A DNA stretch of 64,000 bases from Marinilabilia rubra (GTDB taxonomy: Bacteria; Bacteroidota; Bacteroidia; Bacteroidales; Marinilabiliaceae): assembly GCF_003121985.1 (NCBI RefSeq), contig NZ_QEWP01000005.1, positions 186,001-250,000 on the forward strand, written 5' to 3'. The position numbers were made by a program, and so were the translations under genes. Below, piece after piece: positions 36,197 through 46,127 of the stretch (positions are counted from its first letter, which is position 1; each line of letters opens with the position of its first letter). The notes under the pieces are model-generated. The model was not told the DNA's origin. It did no database searches and was given only the letters and a program-made list of their open reading frames with translations.

Positions 36197-38830
36197 TCAG
36201 GCCAACTTTTCTTCTATTAATTCTGATGCCATATCAATTGCTTTCTGCAACCCCTCAACGTTCTTACCTCCGGCAGAGGCAAAAAATGGTTGTCCACCAC
36301 CGCCGCCCTGAATTTCTTTAGCTATGGCACGAACAAGTTCTGTGGCATTCAATTTCTCCTCATTCGCCAACTGATCAGACAAAATTATGGCAAGCTGCGG
36401 TTTCCCTTTAACTTCAGCACCCAAAACAGCCACCATATCATCTCCTACTTCGTTGCGTAGCTGAAAGGCAAGATCTTTCAAATTGCTTCCCAGTTCGGGT
36501 TTCACCATACGTGTAATTACGCTTACCCCATTTACATCGCGTGCACAGTCAATGATGCTTTGCTTCTCAATTTTCATATAGTTCTGCATCATGCCATCAA
36601 GCTCTTTGGAAAGTTGAGAATTCTGGTTGATAACATTCTCAATGCTTTTGCGCAACTGTCCTTTGCTTTTCACTAAAGTGGCAAGTTCTTCAAGCAAGTC
36701 ACCCTGACTATAGACAAGCTCCTCTGCTTTATCAGCGGTAACGCCTTCAATTCGCCTTATTCCTGCCGAAACGGAGCCTTCTCCTATGATCCTGAAGAAC
36801 CCAATCTCACCTGTTGCTTTCACATGCGTTCCCCCGCACAACTCAACAGAAGCCCCAAACCGGATGGTACGAACCACATCTCCGTACTTTTCTCCAAACA
36901 ATGCCAAAGCTCCCATCTCACGGGCTTTTTCAAGCGGTACCTCGCGGTGTTCTTCCACCTCGGTATTAGATCTGATATCTGCGTTCACCAGACGTTCCAC
37001 CTGCCGGATTTCTTCGGGAGTTACTTTCTGATAATGAGAAAAATCAAATCTCAGATAATCGGGATGCACCAGAGATCCTTTTTGCTCAACGTGGTCGCCC
37101 AACACTTTTCTTAAGGCTCTATGAAGCAAGTGAGTAGCAGTATGATTATTGGCTGCACGTCGTCTCTTATCTGCATCCACAACCGCGTTAAAACGGCTTT
37201 CAAGATTTTCCGGAAGTTTTTGGGCTATATGGATGATCAGATCATTCTCTTTTTTTGTATCAATAATATTAACCTTCTCATCTCCACTTTTAATATATCC
37301 TGAGTCTCCTACCTGACCGCCACTTTCAGCATAAAAGGGTGTGATATTAAACACCAGCTGGTATTGTTCTTTCTTTTTTACTTTTACTTTTCGATAACGG
37401 GTAATGAAAACTTCAGTCTCACAGAAATCATAACCCACAAATTCCTCCTCATTATCATCCTTCAAAACGACCCAGTCACCGGTCTCTACTGAAGCTGCAT
37501 TTCGTGCCCGCGCCTTTTGGGCTTCCATCTCGGTCTCAAATTCTTTCCTGTTAACCACCAGGTCTTTTTCTGAAAGAATAAGCTCTGTTAAGTCAAGTGG
37601 AAAACCAAAAGTATCGTAAAGTTCAAAAGCAACTTTACCATCAACCACTGTATAATTTTTCTGAAGCGTTTCATCAATGATTTTATCAAGAAGGGCAATT
37701 CCCGTTGCCAGTGTTTTCAGAAAAGACTCTTCCTCTTCATGAATAACCTTATCAATCAACCCTTTCTGAGCCTTCAACTCAGGATAGGCATCCCCCATAG
37801 TTTCAATAAGGGCCGGTAACAATCCACTAAGGAAAGGCTTACGCACCTCCAGAAAGGTATATGCATACCGAACCGCCCTTCGAAGGATTCTCCGAATTAC
37901 GTATCCTGCCTTATTATTAGAAGGCAACTGACCATCGGTAATAGAAAACGCGATGGTTCGGATATGATCAGCAATAACCCTCATTGCAATATCGCTATCA
38001 TCCGAGGCGCCATACTTCACATCGGTCAAAGAAGCAATTTGCTGAATAATGGGCTGAAAAACATCTGTATCGTAATTTGATTTCTTTTTCTGAAGCACAC
38101 GGCAAAGACGCTCAAAGCCCATACCGGTATCAACATGCTTCTGCGGGAGGGACGTAAGTTTACCATCAGCTTTACGGTTATACTGAATGAATACAAGATT
38201 CCAGATCTCAATCACTTCCGGATGGTCTTTATTCACCAATTCAGATCCAGGTGTCTGAGCAATTTCATCATCACTTCTAAGGTCAATATGAATCTCAGAG
38301 CAGGGGCCACAAGGTCCAACATCACCCATTTCCCAGAAATTATCCTTTTTGTTACCATTTATAATATGATCATCGGGCAAATAATTCTTCCAACGTTCGG
38401 CAGCCTCATTATCGCGATCCACCTCATCCTTTTCATCACCTTCAAAAACCGTTGCATACAAACGGTCTTTATCTATTCTCAGTTCACCGGTCAAAAACTC
38501 CCAGGCCCAATCGATGGCTTCATTTTTAAAATAATCACCAAAAGACCAATTCCCCAGCATCTCAAACATGGTATGGTGATAAGTATCGTGCCCCACCTCT
38601 TCCAAGTCATTATGTTTGCCGGAAACACGCAGACATTTTTGAGAATCCGCTACCTTCAAAAACTCAGGCTCTCTGTTTCCCAGAAATATATCCTTGAATT
38701 GATTCATTCCTGCATTGGTAAACATAAGAGAAGGATCGTTTTTTACAACCATTGGTGCAGACGCCACAATAACATGTCCCTTAGATTTAAAGAAATCAAA
38801 AAATTTCTGTCTTACCTCAGATGCTCTCAT
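36197..38830 (-). CDS. alaS: Alanyl-tRNA synthetase
   Basis: This 877-residue protein is full length for the bacterial enzyme that charges tRNA-Ala. The class II catalytic core starts [19 protein letters not shown] and includes [19 protein letters not shown] and [17 protein letters not shown]. The editing domain shows [12 protein letters not shown] (histidines near 563-567) and [13 protein letters not shown] (near 665-677), the zinc/editing ligands. The C-terminal DHHA1 region has [14 protein letters not shown]. The gene probably heads the minus-strand run alaS-acyl-CoA ligase; its promoter lies in the 296-bp divergent gap shared with the M23 peptidase gene. Confidence 0.97.
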   Translation of the reverse strand: MRASEVRQKFFDFFKSKGHVIVASAPMVVKNDPSLMFTNAGMNQFKDIFLGNREPEFLKVADSQKCLRVSGKHNDLEEVGHDTYHHTMFEMLGNWSFGDYFKNEAIDWAWEFLTGELRIDKDRLYATVFEGDEKDEVDRDNEAAERWKNYLPDDHIINGNKKDNFWEMGDVGPCGPCSEIHIDLRSDDEIAQTPGSELVNKDHPEVIEIWNLVFIQYNRKADGKLTSLPQKHVDTGMGFERLCRVLQKKKSNYDTDVFQPIIQQIASLTDVKYGASDDSDIAMRVIADHIRTIAFSITDGQLPSNNKAGYVIRRILRRAVRYAYTFLEVRKPFLSGLLPALIETMGDAYPELKAQKGLIDKVIHEEEESFLKTLATGIALLDKIIDETLQKNYTVVDGKVAFELYDTFGFPLDLTELILSEKDLVVNRKEFETEMEAQKARARNAASVETGDWVVLKDDNEEEFVGYDFCETEVFITRYRKVKVKKKEQYQLVFNITPFYAESGGQVGDSGYIKSGDEKVNIIDTKKENDLIIHIAQKLPENLESRFNAVVDADKRRRAANNHTATHLLHRALRKVLGDHVEQKGSLVHPDYLRFDFSHYQKVTPEEIRQVERLVNADIRSNTEVEEHREVPLEKAREMGALALFGEKYGDVVRTIRFGASVELCGGTHVKATGEIGFFRIIGEGSVSAGIRRIEGVTADKAEELVYSQGDLLEELATLVKSKGQLRKSIENVINQNSQLSKELDGMMQNYMKIEKQSIIDCARDVNGVSVITRMVKPELGSNLKDLAFQLRNEVGDDMVAVLGAEVKGKPQLAIILSDQLANEEKLNATELVRAIAKEIQGGGGGQPFFASAGGKNVEGLQKAIDMASELIEEKLA

Positions 38831-39099
38831 ATACTGTTAATTCAAAAAATTTGGTCAAAAAAAGACTTTCTAACAAAAAAATTAAACCTTTTTAATTTTT
38901 TCCCGTAAACTACTTCTCAAATACAGGGGCCATCAACTGTTTTTTGAGTTCACAAGAAACTAAAAAACAACCACCTGAAAAAGATCATAGAGAGAAAAAA
39001 TTCAAATATAGTATTCACAAATGTAAGATTGTTAATCTTTTTCTACGCCACAAAATTAGATTATTCATCTAATAAATAGGTGTTGAAAGCATTTTTTTC

Positions 39100-39107
39100 T
39101 ATTTTTG
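39100..39107 (+). promoter_or_regulatory. Predicted -7 element for the M23 peptidase gene
   Basis: TATTTTTG matches TAnnTTTG and lies 19 bases before the ATG. The 296-bp divergent gap 38831-39126 is AT-rich and otherwise featureless. Confidence 0.45.
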
Positions 39108-39126
39108 GACAACAAAATATTACCGT

Positions 39127-40098
39127 ATGTCAAAAGTTAAGTTTAAATACAATCCTGAAACGTTAACTTACGAACCCATTGCTACGGGAACTCGTTACAT
39201 TTTACGTCGCATTTTCACATACTCCATGTTTTCTGCTGTATTGGGTGTATTTTATTTTTTGGGATATTCATATGTATTTGACAGCCCTAAAGAGAAGCGG
39301 TTAGTCCGTGAAAATTCAAGACTGCAATCGCAGTATGAAATAATGGACAAAAAACTTCAACAAATTCAGGTTGTTCTTGACGACATACAACAACGTGACG
39401 AAAACATTTATCGCGTTATTTATCAGGCCGATTCCATTCCAAACTCAGTCAGACGTGCCGGTTTTGGTGGTATGAATCGCTACAAACATCTCGAAAACCT
39501 GGACAATGCCGCCCTGGTAGTCAACACGGCAGAAAAGCTGGATGTCATCATGAAACAGCTCTACGTCCAAAGCAAATCATTTGATGAAGTAGTTGATCTT
39601 ACGCTACGCAAGGAAGAAATGTTGCGCTGCACACCTGCAATTCAACCCATTTCAAACAAGGACTTAAGAAGAACTGCTTCAGGATACGGCTGGCGGATCG
39701 ACCCTATCTATAAAGTAAAACGTTTCCATGAGGGAATGGACTTTTCAGCTCCAACCGGAACAGAAATCTACTCTACCGGTGACGGGGTTGTAAAAAGAGT
39801 GATACGATCGCAGGGAGGCTACGGATACCACCTTGAAATTGACCACGGATTTGGCTATTCTACCGTTTATGCCCACATGGACTCATTTAATGTTAAGCGT
39901 GGACAAAAAGTTAAACGAGGCGATGTCATCGGAGAAGTTGGAAACACTGGTAAATCCACAGCTCCACACCTTCACTATGAGGTTCGGGTAAAAGGACGAC
40001 CGGTCAATCCGGCTCACTATTATTTCCAGGACTTAACACCTGATCAATATGAGAAAATGATTCATATTGCCAGCAACAGTAATCAAACTTTCGATTAA
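39127..40098 (+). CDS. M23 (LytM-type) peptidase, membrane anchored
   Basis: This 323-residue protein has a short cytoplasmic start, one membrane helix (about 30-50), a coiled-coil stretch (about 56-95) and a periplasmic M23 domain (about 195-300). Zinc-site residues are visible: H201 and D205 in RFHEGMDFSAPTG, YAHMDS, and H281/H283 in APHLHYEVRVKGRPVNP. All catalytic residues appear present, so it is probably an active endopeptidase cutting peptidoglycan cross-bridges, unlike degenerate EnvC/NlpD activators. The start is set by the -7 element 19 bp upstream. MerR, Nif3 and zinc-ribbon genes follow on the same strand. Confidence 0.92.
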   Translation: MSKVKFKYNPETLTYEPIATGTRYILRRIFTYSMFSAVLGVFYFLGYSYVFDSPKEKRLVRENSRLQSQYEIMDKKLQQIQVVLDDIQQRDENIYRVIYQADSIPNSVRRAGFGGMNRYKHLENLDNAALVVNTAEKLDVIMKQLYVQSKSFDEVVDLTLRKEEMLRCTPAIQPISNKDLRRTASGYGWRIDPIYKVKRFHEGMDFSAPTGTEIYSTGDGVVKRVIRSQGGYGYHLEIDHGFGYSTVYAHMDSFNVKRGQKVKRGDVIGEVGNTGKSTAPHLHYEVRVKGRPVNPAHYYFQDLTPDQYEKMIHIASNSNQTFD

Positions 40099-40116
40099 AA
40101 GAAATTGTAATGCCAT

Positions 40117-40192
40117 GACTGCAAACAATATTTGCAGTCCCCAAAAAAAAGAATTAAAATTGTAGTTGCTGCCTGAAAGCTTCAGGCGGCAA
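40117..40192 (+). other. Two hairpins between the M23 and MerR genes
   Basis: The first stem GACTGCAAA / TTTGCAGTC (40117-40139) is followed by a C/A-run rather than T-run. The second, TTGCTGCCTGAA / TTCAGGCGGCAA (40166-40192, one mismatch), is followed by TTCTTGTAT. Together they fill the 129-bp gap and probably terminate or attenuate M23 transcription before merR. They are not classic terminators since long T-runs are missing. Confidence 0.5.
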
Positions 40193-40227
40193 TTCTTGTA
40201 TATTGGTACTATGTAAACTTTTTCAAG

Positions 40228-40563
40228 ATGCCTTATAAAGAGCCAAAAATCGAAAAGCTTTATTACTCAATTGGTGAGGTTGCTAAAATCTTCGACGTAA
40301 ACACTTCTTTAATCCGTTTTTGGGAAAAAGAATTCGATGTTATCAAACCTCACAAAAACAAGAAAGGCAACCGCTTGTTTACCCAAAAGGACATAGACAA
40401 TTTTCACCTCATATACCACTTGGTAAAAGAACGAGGAATGACTCTCAAAGGAGCTCAGAAAAAGCTAAAAGAAAACAAAGAAGGCACAGAAAATAATTTT
40501 GAAGTCGTAAAAAGGCTTCAGGATATTCGCCAGGTATTGGTTGATATTAAGGAAAGTATATAG
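40228..40563 (+). CDS. MerR-family transcriptional regulator
   Basis: This 111-residue protein has an N-terminal winged helix (about 10-80): YYSIGEVAKIFDVNTSLIRFWEKEFDVIKP then NKKGNRLFTQKDIDNFHLIYHLVKERGMTLKGAQKKL, the MerR_1 pattern. A short C-terminal helix allows dimerisation, and there is no ligand domain or cysteine cluster, so no metal or drug sensor is indicated. This short MerR type is widely conserved in Bacteroidota. It lies 14 bp before the nif3-like gene, suggesting a shared transcript. Confidence 0.9.
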   Translation: MPYKEPKIEKLYYSIGEVAKIFDVNTSLIRFWEKEFDVIKPHKNKKGNRLFTQKDIDNFHLIYHLVKERGMTLKGAQKKLKENKEGTENNFEVVKRLQDIRQVLVDIKESI

Positions 40564-40577
40564 CGATTCAATAAAAC

Positions 40578-41675
40578 ATGGTACAACTAAAACATATCAT
40601 CAAAGAACTGGAAACTTTTGCGCCTCCGGCATTTCAGGAGAATTACGATAATTCAGGCCTCCAGGCCGGTGACCCGGGAATGGAAATTCAGGGAATCTTA
40701 ACCTCACTCGATGTAACTGAGGAGATTGTTAATGAAGCCATAGATCAGGGCGCCAATTTAATTGTGGCCCATCACCCCTTGTCGTTAAAAGGTTTCAAAA
40801 CCATTACAGGCCAAACAGCACCTGAACGCATCCTCATAAAGGCCATAAAAAACGACATTGCCATCTATTCAGCTCATACCAATATTGACAGTATTGAAAA
40901 AGGAGTAAGTGGAAAGCTGGCCAAAAAATTGGGCCTAACCAATGTCAAAGTTCTCCAGGGAAGGAAAGATCTTCTGGTAAAACTGGTTACTTTCGTACCT
41001 GCCGATCAGGCTGAAGATGTTCGCGAAGCCATTTTTAATGCAGGCGCCGGAGTCATTGGCAATTACGACAGCTGCAGCTATAACCTTGAAGGTCAGGGAT
41101 CTTTCAGAGCAGGAGAAAACACCAATCCCTTTGTCGGAGAAAAAGAAAAACTACATTTTGAAACGGAAGTACGCATCGAAACTATTCTTCCGGAATATCT
41201 CAAAGGAAAAGTAATTGCAGCCCTGAAAAAAGCCCACCCTTATGAAGAAGTAGCCTATGATTTATACCCTCTGTCCAATCAATGGGATAAGGTTGGATTT
41301 GGGGCTGTTGGCGAACTCAACAATTCAATTAAGGAAATCGATTTTTTTGATAAAATCAAAGAAATCACCGGTTGCGGTTGTATCAGACATACCCGGCTAT
41401 TAGATCGGCCCATTAAACGGGTGGCTGTTTGTGGCGGATCGGGCAGCTTTTTATTAGAAGGGGCCATATCAGCCGGAGCCGATTTATTTATAAGTGCAGA
41501 CTTTAAATATCACCAGTTTCAGGAAGCTGACAATAAGATTGTGATTGCAGATATAGGGCACTATGAAAGTGAACAGTTTACTAAAGAAGTTTTTTTTGAG
41601 TTACTTACAAAAAAATTCCCTAATTTTGCAGTCCGTTTGTCGAACGTTTCTACCAATCCCATAAAATACTATTAG
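40578..41675 (+). CDS. Nif3/DUF34-family dinuclear-metal protein
   Basis: This 365-residue protein shows the Nif3 family opening FAPPAFQENYDNSGLQAGDP and IVAHHPLSLKGFKT with metal-binding histidines, then a middle insertion (about 130-230; LVTFVPADQAEDVREAIFNAGAG, the YqfO/CutA-like domain), and the returning Nif3 half with VAVCGGSGSFLLEGAISAGADLFISADFKYH and DIGHYESE. The family forms hexameric toroids; proposed roles include GTP cyclohydrolase I-like activity and metal trafficking, none settled. It is separated by 4 bp from the zinc-ribbon gene, a pairing seen across Bacteroidota. Confidence 0.9.
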   Translation: MVQLKHIIKELETFAPPAFQENYDNSGLQAGDPGMEIQGILTSLDVTEEIVNEAIDQGANLIVAHHPLSLKGFKTITGQTAPERILIKAIKNDIAIYSAHTNIDSIEKGVSGKLAKKLGLTNVKVLQGRKDLLVKLVTFVPADQAEDVREAIFNAGAGVIGNYDSCSYNLEGQGSFRAGENTNPFVGEKEKLHFETEVRIETILPEYLKGKVIAALKKAHPYEEVAYDLYPLSNQWDKVGFGAVGELNNSIKEIDFFDKIKEITGCGCIRHTRLLDRPIKRVAVCGGSGSFLLEGAISAGADLFISADFKYHQFQEADNKIVIADIGHYESEQFTKEVFFELLTKKFPNFAVRLSNVSTNPIKYY

Positions 41676-41679
41676 CAGA

Positions 41680-42432
41680 ATGGCGAAAATGGATACAAAA
41701 ACCAATAAAAGCGAAAAGCCTGTTGAAGAGAGGCTGCGTGCGCTGTATAATCTCCAAAAGGTAATGTCAGAGGTGGACAAGATCCGTACCCTGCGCGGAG
41801 AATTGCCGTTGGAAGTTCAAGACCTTGAGGATGAAGTTGAGGGACTGGAAACCCGGATTAACAACCTGAATTCGGAAATTAAAAACCTCACCAATAACAT
41901 TCAGGACAAAAAGAACGGTATCAAAGAATCGGATCTTCTCATCAAGAAGTACGAATCGCAGCAATCGAGCGTTCGTAATAACCGGGAATTTGAGTCGCTC
42001 AACAAAGAAATTGAATATCAAAACCTTGAAAAAGAACTTTGCAAAAAGAGGATCAAGGAGTTTGAAAATGAAATGAAGACCAAGCAGGAAGCTGTTGCCA
42101 GTTCTGATGAATTGCTCAAGGAACGTCAATCTGACCTTGAATCCAAGAAAAAAGAGCTGGAAAACATCGTAGCCGACACTCAGGATGACGAAGAAAAGCT
42201 CAAGCAAAAAGGTAAGGAGATTGAAAAAGACATTGACCAACGCTTGTTGACTGCCTTTAAGCGTATCCGTAAAAATGCCCGCAACGGATTGGCAGTTGTT
42301 ACAGTTGAAAGAAATGCCTGTGGAGGTTGTTTTAACAAGATTCCACCACAGCGTCAACTGGACATTCAGTCGCGCAAGAAAGTTATCGTATGCGAATATT
42401 GCGGACGAATTCTTGTGGACAGCGAATTGTAA
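41680..42432 (+). CDS. Coiled-coil protein with C-terminal zinc ribbon (C4-type)
   Basis: This 250-residue protein has residues about 20-200 as a long charged coiled coil (VEGLETRINNLNSEIKNLTNNIQDKKNGI). The last 40 are a C4 zinc ribbon: C214-GGC217 and C238-EYC241 around NKIPPQRQLDIQSRKKVIV. This is the CT398-like / 'zf-RING_7' architecture, thought to bind nucleic acid or ribosome-associated partners; the function is unproven. It starts 4 bp after the nif3-like gene, so translational coupling is likely. A perfect 18-bp-stem terminator follows. Confidence 0.9.
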   Translation: MAKMDTKTNKSEKPVEERLRALYNLQKVMSEVDKIRTLRGELPLEVQDLEDEVEGLETRINNLNSEIKNLTNNIQDKKNGIKESDLLIKKYESQQSSVRNNREFESLNKEIEYQNLEKELCKKRIKEFENEMKTKQEAVASSDELLKERQSDLESKKKELENIVADTQDDEEKLKQKGKEIEKDIDQRLLTAFKRIRKNARNGLAVVTVERNACGGCFNKIPPQRQLDIQSRKKVIVCEYCGRILVDSEL

Positions 42433-42448
42433 GAGATATAATTTTTTG

Positions 42449-42491
42449 CCCAATAAAAAAGGCTGCCATATGAGCAGCCTTTTTTATTGGG
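42449..42491. terminator. Bidirectional terminator, 18-bp perfect stem
   Basis: The arm 42449-42466 (CCCAATAAAAAAGGCTGC) pairs perfectly with 42474-42491 around a 7-base loop. A-runs and T-runs within the stem give a U-tract in both directions. It separates the convergent zinc-ribbon and TPM genes. Confidence 0.93.
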
Positions 42492-42509
42492 TGATATTTT
42501 ATGGTCATC

Positions 42510-43307
42510 TTACCAGCTTCCACCAGCTCCACCGCCGCCAAAACTGCCGCCGCCAAAGCCGCCGAAACCGCCACCTCCTCCAAAGGAGCCGGAACCGGAA
42601 GAAAAATCCCCCCAACTGCCGGAGTGACTGCGATTACCTGATCCCATCATGGTTAAAAGCAGGAAAAAGGGAAGACTGTGTCCCACAGAATCGTGACGGG
42701 ACTTCTGTCCCCTGAATGCAACCAGAAAGATCACAAAAATAATGAAAATGAAGCCGAAACCACCCAGCACACCCCCGGAACGACGGGTTTTCTTCATGTA
42801 TCCATCCGCAGTATATTCCCCACGTGTTAGATCCATCAGTACAGATGTGGCTGCCATAATTCCGCCAGCATAATCATTTTTCTTAAACCTTGGAATCATC
42901 TCCTCATCAACAATACGATTGGCCACCGCGTCCGGAACAATGCCTTCCAACCCATATCCGGTAGCAATAAAGGCACGCCCTTTACTTTGAGATGTTTTGG
43001 GTTTGATAAGAATTAAGATACCATTGTCTTTGTCCTTCTGACCTATTCCCCATTTTTCGGCCAGTTGAAAAGCAAACCCGGCTGCATCATAGCCTCCCAG
43101 ATCAGAAATTGTCACAACTGCAATCTGAGTACTGGTTTGATTGTTAAATCCTACCAGTTGTTGCTCCATCCTTTCCCTGGTGCTTTGATCCAGCACGTCA
43201 GCAAAATCATTTACAATTTTCGGAGGATTGGGTCTTTCCGGAAAGTCCTGAGAAAACCCGGTAAATAACGCAGACAGGAATATTATTAGAATAGCTATTC
43301 GCTTCAT
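42510..43307 (-). CDS. TPM-domain protein, secreted/membrane (YgcG-like)
   Basis: This 265-residue protein has a signal peptide (1-20, ending FTGFSQ), a TPM domain at about 27-150 (VNDFADVLDQSTRERMEQQL, STQIAVVTISDLGGYD, GIVPDAVANRIVDEEMIPRF), one membrane helix near 180-200 (GFIFIIFVIFLVAF), and a tail of Gly/Ser/Phe repeats ending GGGGAGGSW. TPM domains occur in a thylakoid protein of photosystem II repair (TLP18.3-type) and in bacterial proteins of uncertain role. It is third in the lemA-TPM-TPM operon, a standard Bacteroidota arrangement. The glycine tail probably lies in the cytoplasm. Confidence 0.9.
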   Translation of the reverse strand: MKRIAILIIFLSALFTGFSQDFPERPNPPKIVNDFADVLDQSTRERMEQQLVGFNNQTSTQIAVVTISDLGGYDAAGFAFQLAEKWGIGQKDKDNGILILIKPKTSQSKGRAFIATGYGLEGIVPDAVANRIVDEEMIPRFKKNDYAGGIMAATSVLMDLTRGEYTADGYMKKTRRSGGVLGGFGFIFIIFVIFLVAFRGQKSRHDSVGHSLPFFLLLTMMGSGNRSHSGSWGDFSSGSGSFGGGGGFGGFGGGSFGGGGAGGSW

Positions 43308-43336
43308 AATCTTATTTTTTCTGAGTGATAATTCCT

Positions 43337-43771
43337 TTATTTTCCAAATGAGATATCGTCACTCAATTCATTGACATCATCGGTTTGGTAGGGGAAATGG
43401 TTTTTTAATTGTTCTCCACTCATGAGTACCCCTTTAGTAAGGCCTCCGGCAAAATCTCCTTCTTTAAAATGGTTAACCATGGTTTCTTTTATATTGTCCC
43501 AGAAACCTTCCGGAACTTTGATATTTATCCCTGCATCGCCCAATATTGCAAATTTTCGGTCTTTCACGGCAAGGTAAAACAAAACACCATTCCTCAATTC
43601 AGTTTTATGCATTTTGAGTTTCTCAAACATAAAAGCTGCCCTGTCCATCACATCTTCAGGACAACTTTTCTCTATGTGCACACGAATTTCTCCGGAAGTA
43701 TTTAATTCGGCCTCTTTGATTGCTTCAACAATCCGGCCCTTCTGTTCTTCAGTAAATAATTTTTCGGCCAT
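43337..43771 (-). CDS. TPM-domain protein, soluble
   Basis: This 144-residue protein, almost entirely a TPM domain, lacks a signal peptide or membrane helix: FTEEQKGRIVEAIKEAELNTSGEIRVHIEKSC, GVLFYLAVKDRKFAILGD and WDNIKETMVNHFKEGDFAGGL. ATG 43771 (MAEKLF) is chosen; an upstream TTG at 43786 would leave no gap to lemA. It is second in the operon, 15 bp after lemA and 29 bp before the membrane TPM gene, so it probably acts with both. The function is unproven. Confidence 0.88.
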   Translation of the reverse strand: MAEKLFTEEQKGRIVEAIKEAELNTSGEIRVHIEKSCPEDVMDRAAFMFEKLKMHKTELRNGVLFYLAVKDRKFAILGDAGINIKVPEGFWDNIKETMVNHFKEGDFAGGLTKGVLMSGEQLKNHFPYQTDDVNELSDDISFGK

Positions 43772-43786
43772 AATAGTAAATTTCAA

Positions 43787-44365
43787 TTAAAACTGTACTT
43801 CGGGTACTTCATCGGCGCCTTCCTCTGCCTCAAAATAGGGCTTTCTTTCGAAATCAAACATGCCTGCAATCATATTTCGTGGAAATTTCCGGATATAGGA
43901 ATTGTAGGCACGTGTGGCATCATTAAATTTCCTGCGTTCTACAGCAATCCGGTTTTCGGTTCCTTCCAACTGGGCCTGCAAATCCCGGAAGTTTTGATTG
44001 GCCTTCAAATCCGGATAGCGCTCCATCACTACCATTAAACGGGACAATGCAGAGGACAATCCCTTTTGTGCCTGCTGAAAATTCTGCAAATTTTGTTCAT
44101 TTAATTGATCAGCCGATAAGTTAATGCTGGTTGCCTTTGAGCGTGCTTCAATGACAGCCTGAAGAGTTTCCCGCTCATGCTCTGCATATCCTTTAACGGT
44201 ATTTACCAGGTTTGGAATCAAATCGGCACGGCGCTGATACACATTTTCAACCTGGGCCCATTGGGCATCAATATTCTCTTCCAGCTCAACCATACTGTTG
44301 TAACCGCAGCTCGATAAAAACGGCATCATAATGGTCACCAGCAATATCCATTTCATTTTTCTCAT
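43787..44365 (-). CDS. lemA: LemA-family lipoprotein
   Basis: This 192-residue protein has a short lipoprotein signal with lipobox LSSC and lipidated C20. The helical LemA domain follows: NIDAQWAQVENVYQRRADLIPNLVNTVKGYAEHE, the family signature, and LEGTENRIAVERRKFNDATRAYNSYIRKFP. Classical LemA has an N-terminal membrane helix; here the predicted lipid anchor serves instead. The role is unknown in general. First gene of the lemA-TPM-TPM operon. Confidence 0.92.
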   Translation of the reverse strand: MRKMKWILLVTIMMPFLSSCGYNSMVELEENIDAQWAQVENVYQRRADLIPNLVNTVKGYAEHERETLQAVIEARSKATSINLSADQLNEQNLQNFQQAQKGLSSALSRLMVVMERYPDLKANQNFRDLQAQLEGTENRIAVERRKFNDATRAYNSYIRKFPRNMIAGMFDFERKPYFEAEEGADEVPEVQF

Positions 44366-44489
44366 AAGTAAAAGTTTTATTTACTAACACAATCCAGAGG
44401 CTTTTCCCCGGGTATTTAAAAAAATCTAACTATGCGCAAATATGTACAAATCCTTTCCTCAAAAGTAGAGCCAATCACACTAAGATGTG

Positions 44490-45944
44490 TCAATCTGTCA
44501 CAATTTCTTTTTTGGAAAGTCCCATCAATCCAATAAAAGTCAACAAACCATTTAGCATCAATTTTTCATAGCCCAGATTGAAGCCAAACCATTCAACGGA
44601 ATTAAAATCCAACACCCCCGTAACAACAGGCGCAAGAATTGCCACAAAAGGCACCCAGACATCTCTAACACTCCGTTTGGTAAACAACCCAAAAGCAAAC
44701 AACCCCAGCAAAGGCCCGTATGTATAGCCGGCCAGAGTATAAACCGTATCAATAATACTATCCTGCCCTATAGCTCTGAAAACAATAATAACCAACCCAA
44801 CTACCAGGGCAAATGCAAAGTGCACAATCATTCTCACTTTTCGAGCGCTATTCCCGGTAAGAGAATCAATGTTCAAAATATCCACCGAGAAAGAAGTCGT
44901 GAGTGAAGTTAAGGCAGAATCGGCACTGGACATTGCCGCTCCCATTAATCCCAGAAAGAACAGCACTCCAACGGAAACAGGTAAATACCCTCCCGTGGCT
45001 ACAATGGGAAATATATCATCGGCCCGGGCAGGCATTTCAATGCCTTTAAACCGCATAAAAACAACGAGCAAAGCCCCCAACGAAAGAAAAAGAAAATTAA
45101 CCGGAATAAAAGCAAAACCATAAGAAAGCACATTCTTTCTGGCTTCATTCAAATTCCGACAACTCAGATTTTTTTGCATCATATCCTGATCAAGGCCCGT
45201 CATCACAATTGTAATGAATATTCCGGAAAGAAATTGTTTGACAAAATGCTGAGACGATCGCCAGTCACTAAACTCGAAGACCTTTAAAAAGCCACTGTTT
45301 TTTATTTCTGCAGCGAGTCCTGTAATTCCCAAATCCATTTCCTGACCGATATGATAAATTGTAACAATCACCGCGCAAATAAACAGAATGGTCTGAAGGG
45401 CATCGGTCCATATAATTGTCTTTATCCCCCCCCTAAAAGTATAAAGCCAAATAAGTCCGATTAAAACCATCACAGTAGTTGAAAAGGACACCCCCAATTC
45501 ATCGAAGAGTGAAATTTGAAGCACAACTGCCATGAGATAAAGCCGGGCTGATGCACCAACAATTTTACTGGCAATAAACAACAAGGCACCAGACTTGTAT
45601 GAACCTGTTCCCAATCGCCCATTAAGATAAGAGTAGATTGAAGTCAGGTTGAGTTTGTAATAGAGAGGAAGCAACAGATAGGCAATTACGATATACCCCA
45701 CAAAAAAACCAGCCGCCATTTGCATATAAGTATATCCAACCGAGGTAACATAACCAGGCACTGACACAAACGTCACACCTGAAAGAGAAGCCCCTACCAT
45801 ACCAATGGCGACCACCCCCCAGGGAGATTTTCGGTTTCCAAGAAAAAAACTTTTATTATCAGCTCTTTTACTGGTAATCACGGATATGGCTATCAATATA
45901 ACAAAGTAAACTCCCACCAGGGAAAGTATCAACAAAGGTTCCAT
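44490..45944 (-). CDS. Sodium:solute symporter (SSS family)
   Basis: This 484-residue protein has about 13 membrane helices. SSS-family text is visible: GMVGASLSGVTFVSVPGYV near the start, TFRGGIKTIIWTDALQTILFI (SSS signature region), GLDQDMMQKNLSCRNLNEARK, and GAAMSSADSALTSLTTSFSVDIL. The substrate (sugar, amino acid, vitamin or sialic acid) cannot be told from sequence. Na+ coupling would fit the Na+-pumping Nqr complex encoded at the window's end. The 124-bp gap to lemA makes operon membership unlikely. Confidence 0.92.
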   Translation of the reverse strand: MEPLLILSLVGVYFVILIAISVITSKRADNKSFFLGNRKSPWGVVAIGMVGASLSGVTFVSVPGYVTSVGYTYMQMAAGFFVGYIVIAYLLLPLYYKLNLTSIYSYLNGRLGTGSYKSGALLFIASKIVGASARLYLMAVVLQISLFDELGVSFSTTVMVLIGLIWLYTFRGGIKTIIWTDALQTILFICAVIVTIYHIGQEMDLGITGLAAEIKNSGFLKVFEFSDWRSSQHFVKQFLSGIFITIVMTGLDQDMMQKNLSCRNLNEARKNVLSYGFAFIPVNFLFLSLGALLVVFMRFKGIEMPARADDIFPIVATGGYLPVSVGVLFFLGLMGAAMSSADSALTSLTTSFSVDILNIDSLTGNSARKVRMIVHFAFALVVGLVIIVFRAIGQDSIIDTVYTLAGYTYGPLLGLFAFGLFTKRSVRDVWVPFVAILAPVVTGVLDFNSVEWFGFNLGYEKLMLNGLLTFIGLMGLSKKEIVTD

Positions 45945-46073
45945 ATAAATTGCGGTTTTCTTTTTGGCTAATTCGATTAAACCGGGAGATTATGCATTAC
46001 TGCCTACAAAAAAAAGGAATTTAATTGACCTAACCGGATTAATTCTTAAATGATCTGTCCGGAAGCTCAACCA

Positions 46074-46107
46074 TTGATAAAGCAACCTGTTATTTTTATT
46101 AACTTTG
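46074..46107 (+). promoter_or_regulatory. Predicted recR promoter
   Basis: TAACTTTG (46100-46107) matches the -7 consensus TAnnTTTG, with a TTG at 46074-46076 23 bases upstream as a possible -33 element. It lies 20 bases before the recR ATG. Confidence 0.55.
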
Positions 46108-46127
46108 TGAACTAAAATAAAACGTGG

